NCBI GenBank assembly: GCA_936450465.1
Contig: OW388292.1
Coordinates: forward strand, 13,039,756-13,103,755
Reading direction: 5' to 3'
Length of the DNA stretch: 64,000 nt
Origin: Gibbula magus
Taxonomy: Eukaryota > Mollusca > Gastropoda > Trochida > Trochidae
Numbering within the stretch: the stretch's first letter is position 1; every line of letters begins with the position of its first letter. The notes below the pieces were generated by a model. The model was not told where the DNA came from and made no database searches. It worked only from the letters and a program-made list of their open reading frames with translations. Of this stretch, positions 52,388-64,000 are shown piece by piece. Both the position numbers and the translations under genes were made by a program.

Positions 52388-55300
52388 CCTACAGCATCGT
52401 TATGGAGTTAAAGTCCAAGAAGGTCGTTATGCCGACGTCTCATTGTATCAACGTAGTTTCTTATATTTCATAAAATATCACCCTTAAATAACAAACATTA
52501 TTTCCAAAACCTCTTTGAAAGAACAATATCAGCACCGATTATGTGTTTCAACTATCAAGTAGCACTCTCTCATGCATGTATTTCCTATATCTCTTTGAAA
52601 TAACAATATCAGCACCCACTATGAGTTTCAACTATCAAGTAGCACTCTCTCATGCATGTATTTTCCTATATCTCGTTGAAATAACAATATCAGCACCCAC
52701 TATGTGTTTCAACTATCAAGTAGCACTCTCTCATGCATGTATTTAACTATATCTCTTTGAAATAACAATATAAGCGCCCACTACGTGTTTCAACTATCAA
52801 GTAGCACTCTCTCATGCATGTATTTTACTATATCTGTTTGAAATAACAATATCAGCACCCACTATGTGTTTCAACTATCAAGTAGCACTCTCTCATGCAT
52901 GTATTTTACTATATCTGTTTGAAATAACAATATCAGCACCCACTATGTGTTTCAACTATCAAGTAGCACTCTCTCATGCATGTATTTTACTATATCTCTT
53001 TGAAATAACAATATCAGGGCCCACTATGTGTTTCAACTATCAAGTAGCACTCTCTCATGCATGTATTTTACTATATCTCTTTGAAATAACAATATCAGGG
53101 CCCACTATGTGTTTCAACTACCAAGTTGCACTCTCTCATGCATGTATTTTACTATATCTCTTTGAAATAACAATATCAGCACCCACTATGTGTTTCAACT
53201 ATCAAGTAGCACTCTCTCATGCATGTATTTTACTATATCTGTTTGAAATAACAATATCAGCACCCACTATGTGTTTCAACTATCAAGTAGCACTCTCTCA
53301 TGCATGTATTTTACTATATCTCTTTGAAATAACAACATCAGCGCCCACTATGTGTTTCAACTATCAAGTAGCACTCTCTCATGCATGTATTTTACTATAT
53401 CTGTTTGAAATAATAATATCAGCACCAACTATGTGTTTCAACTACCAAGTAGCATTCTCTCATGCATGTATTTTACTATATCTCTTTGAAATAACAACAT
53501 CAGCACCCACTATGTGTTTCAACTATCAAGTAGCACTCTCTCATGCATGTATTTTACTATATCTGTTTGAAATAACAATATCAGCACCCACTATGTGTTT
53601 CAACTATCAAGTAGCACTCTCTCATGCATGTATTTTACTATATCTCTTTGAAATAACAATATCAGGGCCCACTATGTGTTTCAACTACCAAGTTGCATTC
53701 TCTCATGCATGTATTTTACTATATCTCTTTGAAATAACAATATCAGCACCCACTATGTGTTTCAACTATCAAGTAGCACTCTCTCATGCATGTATTTTAC
53801 TATATCTCTTTGAAATAACAATATCAGCACCCACTATGTGTTTCAACTATCAAGTAGCATTCTCTCATGCATGTATTTTACTATATCTGTTTGAAATAAC
53901 AATATCAGCACCCACTATGTGTTTCAACTATCAAGTAGCACTCTCTCATGCATGTATTTTACTATATATGTTTGAAATAACAATATCAGCACCCACTATG
54001 TGTTTCAACTATCAAGTAGCACTCTCTCATGCATGTATTTTACTATATCTGTTTGAAATAACAATATCAGCACCCACTATGTGTTTCAACTATCAAGTAG
54101 CACTCTCTCATGCATGTATTTTACTATATCTGTTTGAAATAACAATATCAGCACCCACTATGTGTTTCAACTATCAAGTAGCACTCTCTCATGCATGTAT
54201 TTTACTATATCTCTTTGAAATAACAACATCAGCGCCCACTATGTGTTTCAACTATCAAGTAGCACTCTCTCATGCATGTATTTTACTATATCTGTTTGAA
54301 ATAATAATATCAGCACCCACTATGTGTTTCAACTACCAAGTAGCATTCTCTCATGCATGTATTTTACTATATCTCTTTGAAATAACAACATCAGCACCCA
54401 CTATGTGTTTCAACTATCAAGTAGCACTCTCTCATGCATGTATTTTACTATATCTGTTTGAAATAACAACATCAGCACCCACTATGTGTTTCAACTATCA
54501 AGTAGCACTCTCTCATGCATGTATTTTACTATATCTCCTAGAAATAACAACATCAGCACCCACTATGTGTTTCAACTATCAAGTAGCATTCTCTCATGCA
54601 TGTATTTTACTATATCTCTTTGAAATAACAATATCAGCGCCCACTATGTGTTTCAACTATCAAGTAGCACTCTCTCATGCATGTATTTTACTATATCTCT
54701 TTGAAATAACAACATCAGCACCCACTATGTGTTTCAACTATCAAGTAGCATTCTCTCATGCATGTATTTTACTATATCTCTTTGAAATAACAATATCAGC
54801 GCCCACTATGTGTTTCAACTATCAAGTAGCACTCTCTCATGCATGTATTTTACTATATCTGTTTGAAATAACAATATCAGCACCCACTATGTGTTTCAAC
54901 TATCAAGTAGCACACTCTCATTCATGTATTTTACTATATCTGTTTGAAATAACAATATCAGCACCCACTATGTGTTACAACTACCAAGTAGCATTCTCTC
55001 ATGCATGTATTTTACTATATCTCTTTGAAATAACAATATCAGCACCCACTATGTGTTTCAACTATCAAGTAGCACTCTCTCATGCATGTATTTTACTATA
55101 TCTGTTTGAAATAACAATATCAGCACCCACTATGTGTTTCAACTATCAAGTAGCACTCTCTCATGCATATATTTTACTATATCTGTTTGAAATAACAATA
55201 TCAGCACCCACTATGTGTTTCAACTATCAAGTAGCACTCTCTCATGCATGTATTTAACTTTATCTGTTTTAAATAACAATATCAGCACCCACTATGTGTT

Positions 55301-58300
55301 TCAACTATCAAGTAGCACTCTCTCATGCATGTATTTTACTATATCTCTTTGAAATAACAATATCAGCACCCACTATGTGTTTCAACTATCAAGTAGCATT
55401 CTCTCATGCATGTATTTTACTATATCTGTTTGAAATAACAATATCAGCCCCCACTATGTGTTTCAACTATCAAGTAGCACTCTCTCATGCATGTATTTTA
55501 CTATATCTGTTTGAAATAACAATATCAGCACCCACTACGTGTTTCAACTATCAAGTAGCACTCTCTCATGCATGTATTTTACTATATCTTTTGAAATAAC
55601 AACATCAGCACCCACTATGTGTTTCAACTATCAAGTAGCACTCTCTCATGCATATATATTTTACTATATCTGTTTGAAATAACAATATCAGCACCCACTA
55701 TGTGTTTCAACTATCAAGTAGCACTCTCTCATGCATGTATTTAACTTTATCTGTTTTAAATAACAATATCAGCACCCACTATGTGTTTCAACTACCAAGT
55801 AGCATTCTCTCATGCATGTATTTTACTATATCTCTTTGAAATAACAACATCAGCACCCACTATGTGTTTCAACTATCAAGTAGCATTCTCTCATGCATGT
55901 ATTTTACTATATCTCTTTGAAATAACAATATCAGCGCCCACTATGTGTTTCAACTATCAAGTAGCACTCTCTCATGCATGTATTTTACTATATCTGTTTG
56001 AAATAACAATATCAGCACCCACTATGTGTTTCAACTATCAAGTAGCACACTCTCATTCATGTATTTTACTATATCTGTTTGAAATAACAATATCAGCACC
56101 CACTATGTGTTACAACTACCAAGTAGCATTCTCTCATGCATGTATTTTACTATATCTCTTTGAAATAACAATATCAGCACCCACTATGTGTTTCAACTAT
56201 CAAGTAGCACTCTCTCATGCATGTATTTTACTATATCTGTTTGAAATAACAATATCAGCACCCACTATGTGTTTCAACTATCAAGTAGCACTCTCTCATG
56301 CATATATTTTACTATATCTGTTTGAAATAACAATATCAGCACCCACTATGTGTTTCAACTATCAAGTAGCACTCTCTCATGCATGTATTTAACTTTATCT
56401 GTTTTAAATAACAATATCAGCACCCACTATGTGTTTCAACTATCAAGTAGCACTCTCTCATGCATGTATTTTACTATATCTCTTTGAAATAACAATATCA
56501 GCACCCACTATGTGTTTCAACTATCAAGTAGCACTCTCTCATGCATGTATTTTACTATATCTCTTTGAAATAACAATATCAGGGCCCACTATGTGTTTCA
56601 ACTATCAAGTAGCACTCTCTCATGCATGTATTTTACTATATCTCTTTGAAATAACAATATCAGGGCCCACTATGTGTTTCAACTACCAAGTTGCACTCTC
56701 TCATGCATGTATTTTACTATATCTCTTTGAAATAACAATATCAGCACCCACTATGTGTTTCAACTATCAAGTAGCACTCTCTCATGCATGTATTTTACTA
56801 TATCTGTTTGAAATAACAATATCAGCACCCACTATGTGTTTCAACTATCAAGTAGCACTCTCTCATGCATGTATTTTACTATATCTCTTTGAAATAACAA
56901 CATCAGCGCCCACTATGTGTTTCAACTATCAAGTAGCACTCTCTCATGCATGTATTTTACTATATCTGTTTGAAATAATAATATCAGCACCAACTATGTG
57001 TTTCAACTACCAAGTAGCATTCTCTCATGCATGTATTTTACTATATCTCTTTGAAATAACAACATCAGCACCCACTATGTGTTTCAACTATCAAGTAGCA
57101 CTCTCTCATGCATGTATTTTACTATATCTGTTTGAAATAACAATATCAGCACCCACTATGTGTTTCAACTATCAAGTAGCACTCTCTCATGCATGTATTT
57201 TACTATATCTCTTTGAAATAACAATATCAGGGCCCACTATGTGTTTCAACTACCAAGTTGCATTCTCTCATGCATGTATTTTACTATATCTCTTTGAAAT
57301 AACAATATCAGCACCCACTATGTGTTTCAACTATCAAGTAGCACTCTCTCATGCATGTATTTTACTATATCTCTTTGAAATAACAATATCAGCACCCACT
57401 ATGTGTTTCAACTATCAAGTAGCATTCTCTCATGCATGTATTTTACTATATCTGTTTGAAATAACAATATCAGCACCCACTATGTGTTTCAACTATCAAG
57501 TAGCACTCTCTCATGCATGTATTTTACTATATATGTTTGAAATAACAATATCAGCACCCACTATGTGTTTCAACTATCAAGTAGCACTCTCTCATGCATG
57601 TATTTTACTATATCTGTTTGAAATAACAATATCAGCACCCACTATGTGTTTCAACTATCAAGTAGCACTCTCTCATGCATGTATTTTACTATATCTCTTT
57701 GAAATAACAACATCAGCGCCCACTATGTGTTTCAACTATCAAGTAGCACTCTCTCATGCATGTATTTTACTATATCTGTTTGAAATAATAATATCAGCAC
57801 CCACTATGTGTTTCAACTACCAAGTAGCATTCTCTCATGCATGTATTTTACTATATCTCTTTGAAATAACAACATCAGCACCCACTATGTGTTTCAACTA
57901 TCAAGTAGCACTCTCTCATGCATGTATTTTACTATATCTGTTTGAAATAACAACATCAGCACCCACTATGTGTTTCAACTATCAAGTAGCACTCTCTCAT
58001 GCATGTATTTTACTATATCTCCTAGAAATAACAACATCAGCACCCACTATGTGTTTCAACTATCAAGTAGCACTCTCTCATGCATGTATTTAACTTTATC
58101 TGTTTTAAATAACAATATCAGCACCCACTATGTGTTTCAACTACCAAGTAGCATTCTCTCATGCATGTATTTTACTATATCTCTTTGAAATAACAACATC
58201 AGCACCCACTATGTGTTTCAACTATCAAGTAGCATTCTCTCATGCATGTATTTTACTATATCTCTTTGAAATAACAATATCAGCGCCCACTATGTGTTTC

Positions 58301-61300
58301 AACTATCAAGTAGCACTCTCTCATGCATGTATTTTACTATATCTGTTTGAAATAACAATATCAGCACCCACTATGTGTTTCAACTATCAAGTAGCACACT
58401 CTCATTCATGTATTTTACTATATCTGTTTGAAATAACAATATCAGCACCCACTATGTGTTACAACTACCAAGTAGCATTCTCTCATGCATGTATTTTACT
58501 ATATCTCTTTGAAATAACAATATCAGCACCCACTATGTGTTTCAACTATCAAGTAGCACTCTCTCATGCATGTATTTTACTATATCTGTTTGAAATAACA
58601 ATATCAGCACCCACTATGTGTTTCAACTATCAAGTAGCACTCTCTCATGCATATATTTTACTATATCTGTTTGAAATAACAATATCAGCACCCACTATGT
58701 GTTTCAACTATCAAGTAGCACTCTCTCATGCATGTATTTAACTTTATCTGTTTTAAATAACAATATCAGCACCCACTATGTGTTTCAACTATCAAGTAGC
58801 ACTCTCTCATGCATGTATTTTACTATATCTCTTTGAAATAACAATATCAGCACCCACTATGTGTTTCAACTATCAAGTAGCATTCTCTCATGCATGTATT
58901 TTACTATATCTGTTTGAAATAACAATATCAGCCCCCACTATGTGTTTCAACTATCAAGTAGCACTCTCTCATGCATGTATTTTACTATATCTGTTTGAAA
59001 TAACAATATCAGCACCCACTACGTGTTTCAACTATCAAGTAGCACTCTCTCATGCATGTATTTTACTATATCTTTTGAAATAACAACATCAGCACCCACT
59101 ATGTGTTTCAACTATCAAGTAGCACTCTCTCATGCATATATTTTACTATATCTGTTTGAAATAACAATATCAGCACCCACTATGTGTTTCAACTATCAAG
59201 TAGCACTCTCTCATGCATGTATTTAACTTTATCTGTTTTAAATAACAATATCAGCACCCACTATGTGTTTCAACTACCAAGTAGCATTCTCTCATGCATG
59301 TATTTTACTATATCTCTTTGAAATAACAACATCAGCACCCACTATGTGTTTCAACTATCAAGTAGCATTCTCTCATGCATGTATTTTACTATATCTCTTT
59401 GAAATAACAATATCAGCGCCCACTATGTGTTTCAACTATCAAGTAGCACTCTCTCATGCATGTATTTTACTATATCTGTTTGAAATAACAATATCAGCAC
59501 CCACTATGTGTTTCAACTATCAAGTAGCACACTCTCATTCATGTATTTTACTATATCTGTTTGAAATAACAATATCAGCACCCACTATGTGTTACAACTA
59601 CCAAGTAGCATTCTCTCATGCATGTATTTTACTATATCTCTTTGAAATAACAATATCAGCACCCACTATGTGTTTCAACTATCAAGTAGCACTCTCTCAT
59701 GCATGTATTTTACTATATCTGTTTGAAATAACAATATCAGCACCCACTATGTGTTTCAACTATCAAGTAGCACTCTCTCATGCATGTATTTTACTATATC
59801 TGTTTGAAATAACAATATCAGCACCCACTATGTGTTTCAACTATCAAGTAGCACACTCTCATTCATGTATTTTACTATATCTGTTTGAAATAACAATATC
59901 AGCACCCACTATGTGTTACAACTACCAAGTAGCATTCTCTCATGCATGTATTTTACTATATCTCTTTGAAATAACAATATCAGCACCCACTATGTGTTTC
60001 AACTATCAAGTAGCACTCTCTCATGCATGTATTTAACTTTATCTGTTTTAAATAACAATATCAGCACCCACTATGTGTTTCAACTATCAAGTAGCACTCT
60101 CTCATGCATGTATTTTACTATATCTCTTTGAAATAACAATATCAGCACCCACTATGTGTTTCAACTATCAAGTAGCATTCTCTCATGCATGTATTTTACT
60201 ATATCTGTTTGAAATAACAATATCAGCCCCCACTATGTGTTTCAACTATCAAGTAGCACTCTCTCATGCATGTATTTTACTATATCTGTTTGAAATAACA
60301 ATATCAGCACCCAATACGTGTTTCAACTATCAAGTAGCACTCTCTCATGCATGTATTTTACTATATCTTTTGAAATAACAACATCAGCACCCACTATGTG
60401 TTTCAACTATCAAGTAGCACTCTCTCATGCATATATATTTTACTATATCTGTTTGAAATAACAATATCAGCACCCACTATGTGTTTCAACTATCAAGTAG
60501 CACTCTCTCATGCATGTATTTAACTTTATCTGTTTTAAATAACAATATCAGCACCCACTATGTGTTTCAACTACCAAGTAGCATTCTCTCATGCATGTAT
60601 TTTACTATATCTCTTTGAAATAACAACATCAGCACCCACTATGTGTTTCAACTATCAAGTAGCATTCTCTCATGCATGTATTTTACTATATCTCTTTGAA
60701 ATAACAATATCAGCGCCCACTATGTGTTTCAACTATCAAGTAGCACTCTCTCATGCATGTATTTTACTATATCTGTTTGAAATAACAATATCAGCACCCA
60801 CTATGTGTTTCAACTATCAAGTAGCATTCTCTCATGCATGTATTTTACTACATCTGTTTGAAATAACAATATCAGCCCCCACTATGTGTTTCAACTATCA
60901 AGTAGCACTCTCTCATGCATGTATTTTACTATATCTGTTTGAAATAACAATATCAGCACCCACTATGTGTTTCAACTATCAAGTAGCATTCTCTCATGCA
61001 TGTATTTTCCTATATCTCTTTGAAATAACAATATCAGCACCTACTATGTGTTTCAACTATCAAGTAGCACTCTCTCATGCATGTATTTTACTATATCTGT
61101 TTGAAATAATAATATCAGCACCCACTATGTGTTTCAACTACACAGTAGCACTCTCTCATGCATGTATTTTACTATATCTGTTTGAAATAACAATATCAGC
61201 ACCCACTATGTGTTTCAACTATCAAAAAGCACTCTCTCATGCATGTATTTTACTATATCTCTTTGCAATAACAATATCAGCACCCACTATGTGTTTCAAC

Positions 61301-64000
61301 TATCAAGTAGCATTCTCTCATGCATGTATTTTACTATATCTGTTTGATATAACAATATCAGCGCCCACTATCTGTTTCAACTATCAAGTAGCACTCTCTC
61401 ATGCATGTATTTTACTATATCTCTTTGAAATAACAATATCAGCACCCACTATGTGTCTCAACTATCAAGTAGCACTCTCTCATGCATGTATTTTACTATA
61501 TCTCTTTGAAATAACAATATCAGCACCCACTATGTGTTTCAACTATCAAGTAGCATTCTCCCATGCATGTATTTTACTATATCTGTTTGAAATAACAATA
61601 TCAGCACCCACTATGTGTTTCAACTATCAAGTAGCATTCTCTCATGCATGTATTTTACTATATCTCTTTGAAATAACAATATCAGCGCCCACTATGTGTT
61701 TCAACTATCAAGTAGCTTTCTCTCATGCATGTATTTTACTATATCTGTTTGAAATAACAATATCAGCACCCACTATGTGTTTCAACTATTAAGTAGCATT
61801 CTCTCATGCATGTATTTTACTATATCTGTTTGAAATAACAATATCAGCACCCACTATGTGTTTCAACTATCAAGTAGCACTCTCTCATGCATGTATTTTA
61901 CTATATCTCTTTGAAATAACAATATCAGCACCCACTATGTGTTTCAACTATCAAGTAGCATTCTCTCATGCATGTATTTTACTATATCTGTTTGAAATAA
62001 CAATATCAGCACCCACTATGTGTTTCAACTATCAAGTAGCACTCTCTCATGCATGTATTTTACTATATCTGTTTGAAATAACAATATCAGCACCCACTCT
62101 GTGTTTCAACTATCAAGTAGCATTCTCTCTTGCATGTATTTTACTATATCTCTTTGAAATAACAATATCAGCACCCACTACGTGTTTCAACTATCAAGTA
62201 GCACTCTCTCATGCATGTATTTTACTATATCTGTTTGAAATAACAACATCAGCACCCACTATGTGTTTCAACTATCAAGTAGCATTCTCTCATGCATGTA
62301 TTTTACTATATCTCTTTGAAATAACAATATCAGCGCCCACTATGTGTTTCAACTATCAAGTAGCACTCTCTCATGCATGTATTTTACTATATCTTTTGAA
62401 ATAACAATATCAGCACCCACTATGTGTTTCAACTATCAAGTAGCACTCTCTCATGCATGTATTTTATTATATCTCTTTGAAATAACAATATCAGCACCCA
62501 CTATGTGTTTCAACTATCAAGTAGCATTCTCTCATGCATGTATTTTACTATATCTGTTTGAAATAACAATATCAGCACCCACTATGTGTTTCAACTATCA
62601 AGTAGCATTCTCTCATGCATGTATTTTACTATATCTGTTTGAAATAACAATATCAGCACCCACTACGTGTTTCAACTATCAAGTAGCACTCTCTCATGCA
62701 TGTATTTTACTATATCTGTTTGAAATAACAACATCAGCACCCACTATGTGTTTCAACTATCAAGTAGCATTCTCTCATGCATGTTTTTTACTATATCTCT
62801 TTGAAATAACAATATCAGCGCCCACTATGTGTTTCAACTATCAAGTAGCACTCTCTCATGCATGTATTTTACTATATCTTTTGAAATAACAATATCAGCA
62901 CACACTATGTGTTTCAACTATCAAGTAGCATTCTCTCATGCATGTATTTTCCTATATCTCTTTGAAATAACAATATCAGCACCTACTATGTGTTTCAACT
63001 ATCAAGTAGCACTCTCTCATGCATGTATTTTACTATATCTGTTTGAAATAATAATATCAGCACCCACTATGTGTTTCAACTACACAGTAGCACTCTCTCA
63101 TGCATGTATTTTACTATATCTGTTTGAAATAACAATATCAGCACCCACTATGTGTTTCAACTATCAAATAGCACTCTCTCATGCATGTATTTTACTATAT
63201 CTCTTTGCAATAACAATATCAGCACCCACTATGTGTTTCAACTATCAAGTAGCATTCTCTCATGCATGTATTTTACTATATCTGTTTGATATAACAATAT
63301 CAGCGCCCACTATCTGTTTCAACTATCAAGTAGCACTCTCTCATGCATGTATTTTACTATATCTCTTTGAAATAACAATATCAGCACCCACTATGTGTCT
63401 CAACTATCAAGTAGCACTCTCTCATGCATGTATTTTACTATATCTCTTTGAAATAACAATATCAGCACCCACTATGTGTTTCAACTATCAAGTAGCATTC
63501 TCCCATGCATGTATTTTACTATATCTGTTTGAAATAACAATATCAGCACCCACTATGTGTTTCAACTATCAAGTAGCATTCTCTCATGCATGTATTTTAC
63601 TATATCTCTTTGAAATAACAATATCAGCGCCCACTATGTGTTTCAACTATCAAGTAGCTTTCTCTCATGCATGTATTTTACTATATCTGTTTGAAATAAC
63701 AATATCAGCACCCACTATGTGTTTCAACTATGAAGTAGCATTCTCTCATGCATGTATTTTACTATATCTGTTTGAAATAACAATATCAGCACCCACTATG
63801 TGTTTCAACTATCAAGTAGCACTCTCTCATGCATGTATTTTACTATATCTGTTTGAAATAATAATATCAGCACCCACTATGTGTTTCAACTACACAGTAG
63901 CACTCTCTCATGCATGTATTTTACTATATCTGTTTGAAATAACAATATCAGCACCCACTATGTGTTTCAACTATCAAATAGCACTCTCTCATGCATGTAT
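52388..64000 (+). repeat. 81-bp satellite array (about 140 copies), runs past window end
   Basis: After a flank of about 130 bp shared with 51323, an 81-bp unit containing TTTCAACTATCAAGTAGCAC and CTCTCATGCATGTATTTTAC repeats to the last base. Because 81 is 27 codons, the plus frame stays open and reads MCFNYQVALSHACILLYLFE and so on for up to 797 codons; a recurring variant (TTTAACTTTATCTGTTTTAA) introduces stops, and one 80-bp variant shifts phase. Blocks recur (for example 55781, 58130, 59263 and 60560 start alike; 52864 and 56429 share a long series; 61000-61750 recurs at 62942-63690), showing higher-order duplication. I see no evidence that it is translated. Confidence 0.95.

Noticed and set aside
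52864..55257. A 797-codon open frame as a real repetitive membrane protein
   Set aside because: The frame is a by-product of an 81-bp unit. It begins mid-array, is cut by recurrent stop variants and 80-bp units, and the same sequence continues outside it.

Overview
The window is AT-rich animal DNA. It shows split genes with GT-AG introns, a tRNA-derived SINE, TTAA-flanked MITEs, a Tc1-type transposase relic, a LINE relic and several large minisatellites. The gene content (a fucolectin/EGF receptor phosphatase, a Draper/MEGF10-like receptor and a YqaJ-domain gene) and the repeats point to a lophotrochozoan, most likely a bivalve mollusc. That assignment is inference. There is no sign of prokaryotic organisation.

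Layout. (1) 2112-11186, minus: a complete seven-exon gene for a 282-residue type I membrane protein with a signal peptide, three 8-Cys EGF repeats, one transmembrane helix and a cytoplasmic tail carrying a canonical ITAM. All exon phases join and the summed length is 849 bp. Its introns hold a SINE with a perfect 12-bp target duplication, a 41-bp minisatellite, a 29-bp minisatellite with an 899-bp higher-order unit, and an unexplained 198-codon ORF. (2) 11187-19700: mostly unannotated DNA with a palindrome-rich block (12560-13625) and an inverted-repeat element (about 14233-15725). (3) 19802-39541, minus: a receptor-type tyrosine phosphatase, assembled here as 23 exons with its 3' end complete and its first exon(s) not found. 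The order is fucolectin-like domain, four EGF repeats, TM helix, acidic juxtamembrane region, active D1 phosphatase domain and inactive D2. (4) 38.4-41.3 kb: LINE and Tc1 relics and a MITE. (5) 44866-46635, minus: a SAP/half-SWIM/YqaJ nuclease gene with a frameshift. (6) 46.6-52.4 kb: gene-poor DNA with hairpins, a MITE and dispersed repeats. (7) 52.4-64.0 kb: an 81-bp satellite running off the window end.

The most unusual feature is in the phosphatase intron at 24998-26601. The start of the exon that encodes the catalytic P-loop has been amplified, together with its 3' splice site, into about 15 tandem 75-76-bp copies. Each copy keeps an AG acceptor and the codons after HCS, then runs into an in-frame stop. 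The true exon is the last in line, so every copy is a potential decoy acceptor that would truncate the phosphatase just after its active-site loop.

The two receptor genes lie in tandem on one strand, share a phase-1 EGF exon design, and encode the two halves of an ITAM signalling relationship: an ITAM receptor and a receptor phosphatase. A functional link between them is inference. Exon boundaries were placed by reading frame, splice consensus and phase agreement; no transcript data were available.
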